From: Streptomyces sp. NBC_01268
Lineage (GTDB): Bacteria; Actinomycetota; Actinomycetes; Streptomycetales; Streptomycetaceae
DNA length: 64,000 nt
Assembly (NCBI RefSeq): GCF_036240795.1
Contig: NZ_CP108454.1
Coordinates: forward strand, 7,500,001-7,564,000
Direction of reading: 5' to 3'
The translations under genes and the position numbers were made by a program. This document shows, one piece after another, positions 16,413 through 26,493 of the stretch. Position 1 is the stretch's first letter; each line of letters opens with the position of its first letter. Under the pieces are notes generated by a model, which was not told the DNA's origin, ran no database searches, and worked only from the letters and a program-made list of their open reading frames with translations.

Positions 16413-17747
16413 GTGATCACCAAAAGTGACGAGTCCGGTGGCGGCCGCGACGGCGGCCGAGGGGGATCCGAAGGTGCCGCCGACGAGGAGGCGCAGGTCA
16501 TCGTCGTGGGGGCGGGACCGGCGGGTTCCGCGGCCGCGGTGCACCTGGCCCACGCCGGTGTCGACGTGCTGCTCCTGGAGAAGAGCGGCTTCCCCCGCGA
16601 GAAGGTGTGCGGGGACGGTCTGACACCGCGCAGCGTCCTCCAGTTGATCCGGATGGGCGTCGACATCGACGCCCCCGGCTGGATGCGCAACAAGGGGATG
16701 CGCTGGGTCTGCGGGGGGCATCAGGTGGAGCTGGACTGGCCGCGGCTCGGCGCCCATCCCGACTTCGGGCTCACCCGCAGCCGGCACGACTTCGACGACC
16801 TGCTCGCCACCCACGCGCGCGACGCCGGGGCGCGTCTGCGCACCCACGTGAAGGTGACGGGCCCGCTGACCGACCGCTCGGGTCAGGTCGTCGGCGTGGC
16901 GGCCGTCCGCGGGCCCGAGGCGGAGCCGGTCCGGTACCGGGCCCCGCTGGTCGTCGCGGCCGACGGCGCCTCCGCGCGCACGGCGCTCGGCCTGGGGCTC
17001 GTACGGGACGAGAAGCGGCCCGTGGCGGCGGCGGCCCGGCGCTACTACCGCAGCGAGGCCCGTACCCACGACCCGTACCTGGAGCTCTGGGCCGACCTGC
17101 GCTGCCCCCGCACCGGTCTCGACCTGCCCGGCTACGGGTGGGTGTTCCCGCTGGGGGACGGGCGCGTCAACGTGGGCCTCGGCGCCCTGCCGCAGCAGCG
17201 CCGGCGCCGGCCCGTGGACCTGCGCGCGGCCCTGGAGCACTGGCTTGCCCGGCTGCCCGAGGAGTGGGGGCTTCGCGAGGAGAACGCCGAGTCCCCCTTG
17301 CGCAGCGCCCCGCTGCCGATGGGGCTGAACCGGCGTCCGCAGTACCGGCGGGGTCTGCTGCTGGTGGGGGACAGCGCGGGCATGGTCAGTCCGTGGAGCG
17401 GTGAGGGCATCGCGCAGGCGATGGAGGCCGCCGAAGTGGCCGCGGAGACCATCGCCTTGGCACTGGCCCGCCCGGCCGGGCCGCGCAGGGAGCACGCCCT
17501 GCACCAGTACCCGGTCGAGATCCAGCGGCGTTGGGCGCGGTACTTCCGGCTCGGCAACCTCGCGGGGGACCTGCTCTTCTCGCGGTTCGGCTACCGGCCG
17601 GTGCTGCATCCCCGGGTGATGGCCTCGCCGCAGCTGCTGAAGGTCCTCGCCCGGCTCCTGACGCACGTGAGCGACGAGCCCGCGCAGGACCGGGTCGACG
17701 CCGTCCTCCACGGACTCCTGCGCCTCGTTCCCGTGCCGCGCCGGTGA
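16413..17747 (+). CDS. Geranylgeranyl reductase family FAD-dependent oxidoreductase
   Basis: A 444-residue flavoprotein starting at GTG 16413. After a Gly/Asp-rich 28-residue leader, VIVVGAGPAGSAAAVHLA is the FAD dinucleotide site. PREKVCGDGLTPRSV is the family signature, LVVAADGASARTALGL the second FAD segment, and LLVGDSAGMVSPWSGEGIA the third. Relatives reduce isoprenoid side chains of menaquinone or archaeal-type lipids. A CATAGT -10 ends 6 bp before the GTG and there is no ribosome-binding site, suggesting a leaderless mRNA. The probable substrate is a polyprenyl chain, but this is family-level inference. Confidence 0.85.
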   Translation: MITKSDESGGGRDGGRGGSEGAADEEAQVIVVGAGPAGSAAAVHLAHAGVDVLLLEKSGFPREKVCGDGLTPRSVLQLIRMGVDIDAPGWMRNKGMRWVCGGHQVELDWPRLGAHPDFGLTRSRHDFDDLLATHARDAGARLRTHVKVTGPLTDRSGQVVGVAAVRGPEAEPVRYRAPLVVAADGASARTALGLGLVRDEKRPVAAAARRYYRSEARTHDPYLELWADLRCPRTGLDLPGYGWVFPLGDGRVNVGLGALPQQRRRRPVDLRAALEHWLARLPEEWGLREENAESPLRSAPLPMGLNRRPQYRRGLLLVGDSAGMVSPWSGEGIAQAMEAAEVAAETIALALARPAGPRREHALHQYPVEIQRRWARYFRLGNLAGDLLFSRFGYRPVLHPRVMASPQLLKVLARLLTHVSDEPAQDRVDAVLHGLLRLVPVPRR

Positions 17748-17751
17748 ACCG

Positions 17752-17776
17752 GCACCCGCGCCGTGAACGCGGGTGC
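17752..17776. terminator. Hairpin between convergent GGR and LapA-like genes
   Basis: GCACCCGCG and CGCGGGTGC form a perfect 9-bp stem with a 7-base loop, 5 bp after the reductase stop, followed by GGGTGC iterations. There is no T-run, as is usual in high-GC genomes. Confidence 0.55.
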
Positions 17777-17837
17777 GGGTGCGGGTGCGTCGGGGTCGGG
17801 TCTCGGGTCGGTCGGGGTGGGGCCGGTGCGGAAGGGC

Positions 17838-18095
17838 TCAGCGGCGGGCGCGGCGGCGGTAGGCCATGAACATGCCCATCATGATCCCGACGAGGAGAGT
17901 GACCGTCAGGACGATCCACAGGGGGAGGGTGACCTCGGGGATCCACAGGCGGATGGTGACCGAGCCGGTGTTGGCGGCGATGAACCAGATGGCCAGGGCC
18001 GCGAGCACCAGCAGGCCGAGGGTGCGGAGCCGGACGTCCCTCCCCTTGACCGTCATGGTGGGCGGTGTGTGCGCCTTCTCGGAATGCCGGGACAT
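17838..18095 (-). CDS. LapA-like (DUF1049) small membrane protein
   Basis: An 85-residue protein with two transmembrane helices (LGLLVLAALAIWFIAANTG and LPLWIVLTVTLLVGIMMGMF) and a basic YRRRARR tail. The arrangement with VTIRLWIPEVTLPL between the helices is that of the LapA/DUF1049 family. A CATACT -10 on the minus strand ends 6 bp before the ATG at 18095, so the transcript is probably leaderless. It is divergent from the YihY-like gene. Confidence 0.78.
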   Translation of the reverse strand: MSRHSEKAHTPPTMTVKGRDVRLRTLGLLVLAALAIWFIAANTGSVTIRLWIPEVTLPLWIVLTVTLLVGIMMGMFMAYRRRARR

Positions 18096-18232
18096 ATGTC
18101 CAGTATGGTGAGGTTCGCCCGAATGAGCGACCTCGGGTCGGCCTCGCCGTCGCTCCGGCCGGTCCGGGTCGCCGGGCGGCCCGGGGCCGAGTCCAATGGC
18201 CTGGACCGCTCGGCGGAGGACAGGGAGGCGGG

Positions 18233-19126
18233 ATGTCGTTGGCGGCCCGGATGCGCGGCATCCGGAGTGCGGCGGAGCGCCGCTTCCCGGTGCTCTCGGA
18301 GCTGACGGCCCGACTGGTCGGCGGGAGCCTCCTCGACGCGGCCACCCGGCTCGCGGCCCAGGCGTTCCTGGCCGCCGTCCCCCTGCTCTTCGCCCTGGCC
18401 GCCTTCGCCCCGACCGGTGTGCGCGACCAGCTGCACGACTCCCTGCGCGCCATGTTCGGGCTGACCGGCTCCTCGGACGCCCAGCTGCGGCAGGTCCTGG
18501 ACGGCTCCTCCGCCGAGGGCCTGCGGGAGACGACCGGGCTCGTCGGCGCGTTCGTGGCGCTGGTCTCCGCCACCAGCTTCAGCCGGGCCATGTCCCGGGT
18601 CTGCGAACGCGCCTGGGGTCTGCCCAAGGCGGGGACCCGGATCGCGGCCTGGCGATGGGTCATGTGGCTCCTGGCGCTGTGTCTGGTGGTGCTGTTCCAG
18701 GCCCCGATCCGGGAGGGCTTCGGCGTGGGGGTGTGGCTGGGCGTCCCCGTGTACTTCGTCGTGGGCGTCGCCCTGTGGCTCTGGACCCAGCACCTCCTGC
18801 TCGCCAACCGGGTCCCGTGGCTTCCCCTCCTGCCCGGCTCCCTGCTGGCCGCTGCCGCGACGACCGCCCTCGCCCTGACGGCCCGGCTCTACATGCCCGG
18901 CGCGCTCGACCGCGCCCTCGACGAATACGGCTCCCTCGGGCTGGTCCTGACCATGCTGTCGTGGCTCATCGGGGTGTGCGCGGCGCTCACGTTCGCGGTC
19001 ACCATCGGCGCCGTACTGGCACAGGAGCCGCCCCTGGACCGGTACCTCGGGACGCGGGCCGGGGCCGGGGCGCGGGTCGCGACGCCCGGCCGGGGGCTCG
19101 GGCCGGGGTCGGACCCGGACGCCTGA
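18233..19126 (+). CDS. YihY/BrkB-family inner-membrane protein
   Basis: A 297-residue membrane protein with about six hydrophobic segments starting near residue 35 (AAQAFLAAVPLLFALAAFAP). The DQLHDSLRAMFGL segment and the ATSFSRAMSRVCERAWGLP core are characteristic of the YihY/YhjD family. These proteins are widespread and of uncertain function; YhjD has been linked to lipid transport. GGGAGG precedes the ATG at 18233. The C-terminus is Gly/Arg-rich and probably disordered. Confidence 0.8.
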   Translation: MSLAARMRGIRSAAERRFPVLSELTARLVGGSLLDAATRLAAQAFLAAVPLLFALAAFAPTGVRDQLHDSLRAMFGLTGSSDAQLRQVLDGSSAEGLRETTGLVGAFVALVSATSFSRAMSRVCERAWGLPKAGTRIAAWRWVMWLLALCLVVLFQAPIREGFGVGVWLGVPVYFVVGVALWLWTQHLLLANRVPWLPLLPGSLLAAAATTALALTARLYMPGALDRALDEYGSLGLVLTMLSWLIGVCAALTFAVTIGAVLAQEPPLDRYLGTRAGAGARVATPGRGLGPGSDPDA

Positions 19127-19316
19127 CCGGCGGCGCGGGGGCCGGGCCGGCGGCGCGATGCCCGTGCAAAGCCGTGGTGGGGGCACCTAGATTTTGCCCT
19201 TCCGTGGTTGCCGCCCCGACGCCTCCGGCGGACTCTTGGTCACCATGCCCTCGGGCAACAGGTACTGCTGGTCACGGGGGGTGCAAGGGGCCCTCCGCCC
19301 TGAGCGGGGATTCTTC

Positions 19317-20297
19317 ATGCACCTCGAGTTCCGGCACCTCCGTGTCCTGCTCACCGTCGCCGAGTCCGGCAGCATCCGCAAAGCCGCCGCGCGGCTGCAG
19401 CTGTCCCAGCCGGCCACCAGCGCCCAGCTGAAGCGGATCGAGCACGAGCTGGGCGGTCCGCTCTTCGTCCGCAGCGCGGAAGGAGTGCAGCCCAACGAGA
19501 ACGGGCAGTACGTGCTCCGCTGCGCACGCGACCTCGTGGTCGGCTTCGACCGGCTGCGCGAGCACGCGCGGTCGACGGCCGAGGCCGACCGGGAGACCGC
19601 CGCCCCGCTGCGGGCCGGCGGCACCGCGGGCCCGCTGGTCTCGCTGCTGATCCCGGCCCTCTTCGAACTCGTCCCGGAACGCCGGCTGAGCATCGACGCC
19701 CGGCGTTCGGTGCACACCCTGGTGAAGGCCCTGAGTCAGGCGAAATGCGACATCGCGGTGTTCGGCGAGTTCCCGGGGTTCCCTCTTTCCGTCGGCGAAT
19801 CGGTGGCGACGCGCACGCTGCTGCGCGAACCCGTCTTCGTCCTGCTCGCCGAGGACCATCCGCTGGCCCGCCAGGAGACGGTGAGCCTGCGTGACCTCGC
19901 CGACGAGGAATGGGTCATGCCGGAGGCCGACGAGAGCGGGGTGCACGCCTACCTCCACCTCACCTGCCAGTCGGCGGGCTTCACCCCGCGCATCGCCCAT
20001 GTGACCTCGGACCTCTCGGTGGCCCGGATCCTCGTCGCCGGCCGGCGCGCCGTCTGCGGGGTGTGGCCGACCGCCGACGTCCCCGCCCAGGGCACCGTGC
20101 AGCGCCCGCTCGCGGACGTCCCGTTCCACCGGCGGCTCCAGCTCGCCTGGAACACGGACACGGTGCCGCCCGGGCTGGCCGACGCCGTGGCCGAGCGGCT
20201 GCTGGCCGCCTATCACGCGCTGGTGCGGCAGCGGCCCCGGTACCTGGCCTGGTGGGAGGAGGGCGGCGAGGCGTTCGCGCTCGGCGCGGACGCGTGA
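19317..20297 (+). CDS. LysR-family transcriptional regulator
   Basis: A 326-residue regulator. The N-terminal winged HTH (FRHLRVLLTVAESGSIRKAA, residues about 4-63) and LSQPATSAQLKRIEHELGGP are classical for LysR, followed by a periplasmic-binding-like effector domain (residues about 90-300). The C-terminus carries an unusual Trp-rich stretch (RPRYLAWWEEGGEAF). The ATG at 19317 was chosen because HTH alignment starts immediately. It sits just upstream of a secreted M4 protease gene on the same strand; direct repeats in the 211-bp gap make that protease a likely target. Such LysR-protease pairing is known for snpR/snpA and mprR/mprA in Streptomyces. Confidence 0.88.
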   Translation: MHLEFRHLRVLLTVAESGSIRKAAARLQLSQPATSAQLKRIEHELGGPLFVRSAEGVQPNENGQYVLRCARDLVVGFDRLREHARSTAEADRETAAPLRAGGTAGPLVSLLIPALFELVPERRLSIDARRSVHTLVKALSQAKCDIAVFGEFPGFPLSVGESVATRTLLREPVFVLLAEDHPLARQETVSLRDLADEEWVMPEADESGVHAYLHLTCQSAGFTPRIAHVTSDLSVARILVAGRRAVCGVWPTADVPAQGTVQRPLADVPFHRRLQLAWNTDTVPPGLADAVAERLLAAYHALVRQRPRYLAWWEEGGEAFALGADA

Positions 20298-20365
20298 GCG
20301 GGCGAGGCCGAGTTGCCCGCCCGACGACCGGCCCGGCCCCGGCGTCCCGTACGGCTCCCCGCGCA

Positions 20366-20398
20366 CCCCTATAACTCCCGGCGCCCCCTATAGCTCCC
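20366..20398. promoter_or_regulatory. Direct repeats CCCCTATARCTCCC upstream of the M4 protease
   Basis: CCCCTATAACTCCC (20366-20379) and CCCCTATAGCTCCC (20385-20398) are 19 bp apart, about 110 bp before the protease ATG and 70 bp after the LysR gene. A TCACC-T-GGTGA palindrome follows at 20435-20445. They are candidate LysR sites or duplicated promoter elements. Confidence 0.5.
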
Positions 20399-20508
20399 CG
20401 GTTGTACCCCACCTGGGATCACGTCAGGAACATGTCACCTGGTGAACACTTCGCGTCAACGTCCCAGGACGTCGTCACCCCCCACGACGAGCGAAGGAAC
20501 ACCGCGCC

Positions 20509-22110
20509 ATGTCCCGTCCCCTGCTTGCCCTTTCCACGATGGTCGCCGCCGGCGCCCTCACCACCGGTGTGCTGGCCGCCCCCGCCTACTCGCAGCCCCA
20601 CGCCGCGCAGCACGGCATATCGGTCCGCGACACGGCGATCGCCCGGGCCCAGGCCAACGTGACCCGGCACGCCGACACCTTCGGCTTCGGCGCGGGCCAG
20701 GCCCTGCAGGTGAAGGACGTCGTGATCGACGCCGACGGCACCCAGCACGTGCGCTTCGAGCGCACCTACCGCGGCCTGCCCGTCGTCGGCGGCGACTTCG
20801 TCGTCCACCAGAAGGCCGACGGCGCGCTCAAGGGCTCCACCCACGCCCGCGCCCACAAGGTGGCGCTCGCCTCCGTCACCCCCGCCGTCGACGCCAAGGG
20901 CACCGCCGCCGGCGCCATGCGGCGCTCGCACGGACTGGTCCGCAACGCCCGGTCCACCCCCGAGCTCATCGTCTGGGCCGCCGACGGCACCGCCCGCCTG
21001 GCCTGGCGCACCACCGTGCAGGGCCTCGGCGACAAGGGCCAGCCGCACGGCGAGGTCTTCGTCACCGACGCCAAGAGCGGCGCGGCGATCGAGAACTACG
21101 ACACCGAGCGCGAGGCCACCGGCACCGGCCATTCCGAGTACACCGGCGACGTCGCCATCGACACCACCCAGCAGGCCGACGGCACCTTCGCCCTGATCGA
21201 CCCGATCCGCAAGCACGTCACCAGGGACGCGCGCAACGCCTCCGCCTCGTCCCTGAACAGCTCGTCGGGCACCCTCGTCACCGACGCCGACAACGTCTGG
21301 GGCGACGGCCGGAAGTTCTCCACCGACCGTTCCACCGCCGCCGTCGACGCGCACGTCAACACCGCGAAGACCTTCGACTACTACAAGAGCACCTTCGGCC
21401 GCAACGGCATCAAGAACGACGGCCGCGGCGCCACCGTCTTCGTCCACGTCGGCACCAACTGGGACAACGCCCAGTGGTCGGACTCCTGCTTCTGCATGAT
21501 GACCGGCGACGGCGACGGCACCACCGACCCCGAGCAGGTCGACCTCGACACCATGGGCCACGAGATGACCCACGGCGTCACCTCCGCCACCGCCAACCTG
21601 CGCTACAGCGGTGAGTCCGGCGGCCTCAACGAGGCCACCAGCGACGTCCTCGGCACCATGGTCGAGTGGTACGCCGCCAACGCGGTCGACACCCCCGACT
21701 ACCTCTTCAGCGACCAGTCCACCCCGCCGTGGCTGCGCCGCTTCGACAAGCCGTCCCTGGACGGCCGCTCCGCCGACTACTGGTCGAAGTCCGTCGGCCG
21801 GCTCGACGTGCACAACTCCTCCGGCGTCGGCAACCACTGGTTCTTCCTCGCCAGCGAGGGCAGCGGCACCAGGACCGTCAACGGGGTCACGTACAACAGC
21901 CCCACGTACAACGGCTCCACCGTCACCGGCATCGGCAACAAGAAGGCCTCCGCCATCTGGTACCGGGCGCTGACCGTCTACATGACCTCCACCACCGACT
22001 ACAAGGGCGCCCGCACCGCGACCCTGAACGCGGCCAAGGACCTCTACGGCGCCACCAGCACCGAGTACGCCACGGTGGCGGCCGCCTGGAGCGCGGTCAA
22101 CGTCGCCTGA
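20509..22110 (+). CDS. Secreted M4-family (thermolysin-like) zinc metallopeptidase
   Basis: A 533-residue preproenzyme. Residues 1-27 form a signal peptide ending AYSQP. Residues about 35-200 are the FTP/PepSY propeptide (FERTYRGLPVVGGDFVVHQK). The catalytic domain has the zinc motif HEMTHGVT (His351, Glu352, His355) and the third ligand Glu375 in GLNEATSD; the C-terminal helical domain has the GNHWFFLASEG segment with the transition-state His. The Cys pair in SDSCFCMMTGDG is typical of actinobacterial members. AAGGAA precedes the ATG. Secreted neutral protease for nutrient acquisition, probably controlled by the adjacent LysR regulator. Confidence 0.93.
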   Translation: MSRPLLALSTMVAAGALTTGVLAAPAYSQPHAAQHGISVRDTAIARAQANVTRHADTFGFGAGQALQVKDVVIDADGTQHVRFERTYRGLPVVGGDFVVHQKADGALKGSTHARAHKVALASVTPAVDAKGTAAGAMRRSHGLVRNARSTPELIVWAADGTARLAWRTTVQGLGDKGQPHGEVFVTDAKSGAAIENYDTEREATGTGHSEYTGDVAIDTTQQADGTFALIDPIRKHVTRDARNASASSLNSSSGTLVTDADNVWGDGRKFSTDRSTAAVDAHVNTAKTFDYYKSTFGRNGIKNDGRGATVFVHVGTNWDNAQWSDSCFCMMTGDGDGTTDPEQVDLDTMGHEMTHGVTSATANLRYSGESGGLNEATSDVLGTMVEWYAANAVDTPDYLFSDQSTPPWLRRFDKPSLDGRSADYWSKSVGRLDVHNSSGVGNHWFFLASEGSGTRTVNGVTYNSPTYNGSTVTGIGNKKASAIWYRALTVYMTSTTDYKGARTATLNAAKDLYGATSTEYATVAAAWSAVNVA

Positions 22111-22128
22111 CCCACCGCCACCGGCTCC

Positions 22129-22787
<659 letters not shown>

Positions 22788-22791
<4 letters not shown>

Positions 22792-23948
22792 GGGGCACCG
22801 CCCGGATCGAGCCGTACGAAGACCCGCCAGCCGCCGCCCGGCAGCGGACCGGCGTGCAGCACCCCGCCGTAGGCCGCGGCGCGCTCGCGCATCCCCGTCA
22901 GACCCCGCCCGGGGGCCGGGACCGGCACGGCAGGCCCGTCGTCGGTCACCTCGACCGTGACGGCCCGGGGCGCGCAGGCGACCCGGACCTCGGCGGACGT
23001 GCCGTCGGGCGTGTGGCGGAGCGCGTTGGTCAACGACTCCTGCACCAGGCGGTGGACCGTCAGCTGCGCCGTCGCGGGCACGCGGGTGGCGTCGCCGTCC
23101 ACCCGCAGACGGGTCGTGAGCCCCGCCGCCCCCATCCGCTCGCACAGCGCCCCGAGCTGGGCGACGCCGGGCGGCGGATGCCGTCCCGCGTCGGTTTCCG
23201 CGTCGGGTCCGGCGTCCTGGAGGAGGCCCAGCGAGCGCCGCATCTCGGTCAGCGCCTGCCGTCCGGTCTCGGCGATCCGGCCCGTCACGGCGGGCGCGTC
23301 GGCGGGCCGCGCGTGCACGACCGCGTCGGCGAGCGCCACGACGACCGACAGGCCGTGCGTGACGCTGTCGTGCAACTCCCGTGCGATGCGGGCCCGTTCC
23401 GCGGCCACCGCGAGCCGCTCCCGCTCGTCGCCCGCCCGCTCCAGACGGGCCACGCGCTCCTCCTGGGCGGCGCGCCGGATCCGGGTGTTCGCCCCCAGGA
23501 GCGCGCTCGCGGCGACCGCGGAGACCAGCGCCCCGGCGGAGGCGAGGAACCGGCCCTCGGGCGCCCAGCGCGCCGCTGACAGCACGGCCCCCGCCACCGC
23601 GACGAGCCCCGCCGTCCACGCGGACCGCCCGGGGGACCGGGCGGCGACCGTGCCGAGGGCGATCAGCAGCGCGACGTCGGCGGGCAACTGGACGCCCAGC
23701 AGCCACTGCGCGAGCGCGACGGCGGCGATCACCCCGAACACGGTGCGGGGCGCCCGGCGCCGCCACACCAGCGGCAGCACCAGGGCGGTCTGCAGGGCGA
23801 TCCCCATGGCACCGGCCAGGCGCCCCGGCCCGAACGTCACCAGCCAGAGCGCCACCGCCAGTGACGCATCCCGCACCAGGGGCGGTACGCGCGCCAGGAG
23901 CCGGCCCGGGGACCCGGGCGGACCCGTCCGTACCGCGGCTTCGACCAT
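22788..23948 (-). CDS. Membrane sensor histidine kinase (HisKA_3 type)
   Basis: A 386-residue kinase. Four to five hydrophobic segments (residues about 20-145) form the membrane sensor part with only short loops. HisKA_3 follows, with phospho-acceptor His193 in RELHDSVTHGLS, then an HATPase domain (VTDDGPAVPVPAPGRGLTGM). The architecture matches the DesK/NarX-like group commonly paired with NarL regulators, sensing membrane state or small molecules. The partner regulator overlaps its stop codon. Confidence 0.9.
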
Positions 23949-24255
23949 CGTGTCCGTCCTCGCAGTCGGGGCGCATCTCCGTGGTCCACGCTAGGGCCCC
24001 GCTCCCGGGAGCACGTCAGCCCACCGGTGGAGAAGCGGCATGCGCCCCCGGGATGCGCGGACTCCTCCCGAGGGAGGAGGCGGCCGCCCCTCGGGAGACC
24101 GGCGCCCACCGGCCGGATCGGCCTTCCGCACGTCGCCCCGGACGTCGGGCCGTTGGAAGTCTGGACGTGTTCCCCAGGGCGTGGCCGACCGTTCCCGCCG
24201 GATCGGGCCGGGTCGTCCGGCACGCCCTGACCCACCCCGCACCAGGAGCCGGCCC
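23949..24255. other. 307-bp divergent intergenic region with palindromes
   Basis: No convincing gene. It contains a perfect 12-bp palindrome GCTCCCGGGAGC (24001-24012) and the inverted repeat CTCCTCCC-GA-GGGAGGAG (24062-24079), followed by CCTCGGGAG. These lie between the divergent kinase and hydrolase promoters and could be operators; the owner is unknown. Confidence 0.4.
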
Positions 24256-25506
24256 ATGCCCCTCACCCGTCGCCGACTGCTCAGCACGCTGGGCGCCGCC
24301 ACCGCACTCGCCACCACGGGCGCCGCCCGCCCGCCCGCGCGGACCGCCGCCGCACCGGGAGCCCACCCCGGCGCGACACCGGCCCCCGTCACGCTCCGCC
24401 TCCCGCCGCCCACAGGGCCCTGGCCGGTCGGCACCGTCGAGCTGCACCTCGTCGACCGGACCCGTCCCGACCCGCTCGTACCGGCGCGGCCCTTCCGCGA
24501 GCTGATGGCCGGGGTCTGGTACCCGGCGGATCCGGGAGGGACGTACCCGACCGCGCCGTGGCTGCCCCCGGCGGCCGCCGCCGACTGGGACGAGCACTCC
24601 GCACCCGCCCTGGGAATCCGGACCGGGGCGGTGGGCTGGCGGGGGATCCGCACCCACGCGAGAACGGGCGCACCCGTCGCCCGCGCGGCCGGAAGGCTGC
24701 CGGTGGTGCTGTTCTCCTCCGGCGACGGCGGCACCCGGGCGCTCGGCACCACCCTGGTCGAGGAGCTGGCGAGCCGCGGCTACGTCGTGATCTCCGTGGA
24801 CTCCACCTACGAGGCCGAGCAGGTCGAGTTCCCCGGCGGGCGCGTCGAACGGGCCCTCCCGCTGCCCGACGAGCTCACCCCGGAGGTCGTCGCCGCCCTC
24901 CTGGCGCAGCACTCCCGGGCCCGCCTCGCCGACGCGGCCTTCGTCCTCGGACAGCTCGACAGCCTGGCCCGCGGGCACAACCCCGACGCCGGGCGGCGGC
25001 CCCTGCCCACCGGACTGCCCCAGGCGCTCGACGTGGCGAGGACCGGCGTGTTCGGGCAGTCCCTGGGCGGCTCCGTCGCCGCGCAGCTCGCCCACGACGA
25101 CCCGCGCGTCCGCGCGGCCGCCGGCCTCGACGGCGAGTTCGTCGGCCCGGTCGCCCGCAGCGGGGTCGCCACGCCGTTCCTGCTGATGGCGTCCGGTACG
25201 AAGACCCTGGCCACCGAGCCGAGCTGGGCGACGTTCTGGGCCGCCTCGACCGGCTGGAAGCACGCCCTGCGTCTGCGGGACGCCGCCCACGGCTCGTACA
25301 CCGACCTTCAGGTGCTCCTTCCCCCGCTCACCGGCCGTCTGCCGGTCCCCGCCACCGAGCTCGTCGGCACCATCGACCCCTGCCGCTCCCTGGCGGCACA
25401 GCGCACCGCCGTCACCGCCTTCTTCGATCTGCACCTCAAGCGACGGCCCACGGCCTTCTTCGAGTACCCCGGCGACCGGCACCCGGAGGTGGAGGTGCTG
25501 GGCTGA
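24256..25506 (+). CDS. Tat-exported alpha/beta hydrolase (PAF-acetylhydrolase/lipase-like)
   Basis: A 416-residue protein. LTRRRLLSTLGAATALATTG is a twin-arginine-like signal, followed by an Ala/Pro-rich linker. The hydrolase body has LPVVLFSSGDGG (oxyanion region), GVFGQSLGGSVAAQLA (nucleophile elbow) and a distal DAAHGSYTD segment with the likely catalytic His. The layout with a long N-terminal strand region (REL.AGVWYPA) is that of platelet-activating-factor acetylhydrolase/chlorophyllase-like lipases. Substrate unknown. It begins at ATG 24256 directly after AGGAGCC. Confidence 0.82.
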   Translation: MPLTRRRLLSTLGAATALATTGAARPPARTAAAPGAHPGATPAPVTLRLPPPTGPWPVGTVELHLVDRTRPDPLVPARPFRELMAGVWYPADPGGTYPTAPWLPPAAAADWDEHSAPALGIRTGAVGWRGIRTHARTGAPVARAAGRLPVVLFSSGDGGTRALGTTLVEELASRGYVVISVDSTYEAEQVEFPGGRVERALPLPDELTPEVVAALLAQHSRARLADAAFVLGQLDSLARGHNPDAGRRPLPTGLPQALDVARTGVFGQSLGGSVAAQLAHDDPRVRAAAGLDGEFVGPVARSGVATPFLLMASGTKTLATEPSWATFWAASTGWKHALRLRDAAHGSYTDLQVLLPPLTGRLPVPATELVGTIDPCRSLAAQRTAVTAFFDLHLKRRPTAFFEYPGDRHPEVEVLG

Positions 25507-25597
25507 GCCGACCGGCGCGGCGGGACGGTGCCCGGTAGCGTGGGCGCGGGGAGGGGCAGACGACACGTCGGCGCGACCGAAGGACGGACTCGGCCCG

Positions 25598-26389
25598 GTG
25601 CCCTCCCGCGACCCCCGCGACCCCCACGACGCCGAACCCGCCGAGCGGCGGCACGACGGCACCGGAGGCCCCACGCCGCGGAGCCGGTGGCGCGGGCCGA
25701 TCGGCACCTGGCCGGCGGTCGCGCTCACCGTGGGCGTGCTCGTCGTCGCCAACGTGCTCATGCACCGCTGGTCGGGACCGGCCGAACTCGCCGCGGCCGT
25801 GGCGGTCACCGCCGTGCTGCTCGGAGTGCTCCGCTGGGCGGGCGGCACGCGGGCGGACGCGGGCCTGGCGCCCGGCACGCTGGGGCGCGGCGCCCGGTGG
25901 GCGCTGGCCCTGATCGGCCTGGTCGGCGCCGTCTACCTGGCCGGGGCGCTGCTGCCGGCCACCAGGGGCCTCTTCGAGGACCGGCGCTACGCGGGGATGG
26001 ACGGCGCCGAGGTGGCGCTGCGCGTGCTCGTGTACGTGCCCGTCGGCACCGTACTGCTGGAGGAGACCGCCTTCCGCGGGGTGCTGTACGGGCTGGTGGC
26101 CCGGGCGCGGGGCGCCGTCTGGGCGACGACCGTGTCGAGCCTCCTGTTCGGCCTGTGGCACGTGCTGCCGTCGCTGCACCTGTCGACGGCGAAACCCGCG
26201 CTGACCACGGTCTTCGGCGATTCGGCGCTCGGCGCGGGCGTCGCCATCGGGGCGGCCGTGCTGTTCACGGCCGCCGCGGGCGTCCTCTTCTGCGAGCTGC
26301 GCCGCCGCAGCGGCAGCCTGCTGGCGCCGATGGGCCTGCACTGGGCGGTCAACGCGCTCGGCTACGTCGTCGGCTTCCTGCTGCGCTGA
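25598..26389 (+). CDS. CPBP-family intramembrane glutamic endopeptidase
   Basis: A 263-residue membrane protein starting at GTG. After a charged cytosolic 45-residue N-terminus come about seven hydrophobic segments. The Abi/CPBP motifs are present: EETAFRGVLYGL (motif 1), FGLWHVLPSLHL (motif 2) and HWAVNALGYV (motif 3). Family members include prenyl-protein proteases (Rce1), bacteriocin self-immunity proteins and regulators; the role here is unknown. Confidence 0.88.
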   Translation: MPSRDPRDPHDAEPAERRHDGTGGPTPRSRWRGPIGTWPAVALTVGVLVVANVLMHRWSGPAELAAAVAVTAVLLGVLRWAGGTRADAGLAPGTLGRGARWALALIGLVGAVYLAGALLPATRGLFEDRRYAGMDGAEVALRVLVYVPVGTVLLEETAFRGVLYGLVARARGAVWATTVSSLLFGLWHVLPSLHLSTAKPALTTVFGDSALGAGVAIGAAVLFTAAAGVLFCELRRRSGSLLAPMGLHWAVNALGYVVGFLLR

Positions 26390-26394
26390 CCCGA

Positions 26395-26470
26395 ACCGCG
26401 CCCCGCCCGGGCCCGCCCGAACCGCGCCCCGCCCGGGCCCGCCCCGCCCGGGCCCGCCCCGCCCGGCCCC
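26395..26470. repeat. GC-only tandem repeats between convergent genes
   Basis: The 104-bp gap is filled by two copies of a GAACCGCGCCCCGCCCGGGCCCGCC-type unit and then two copies of the shorter CCCCGCCCGGGCCCG. The repeated CCCGGGC cores could form hairpins that terminate both flanking genes. Confidence 0.65.
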
Positions 26471-26493
26471 GCGTCGCGGACCGGCGGCGCCGT

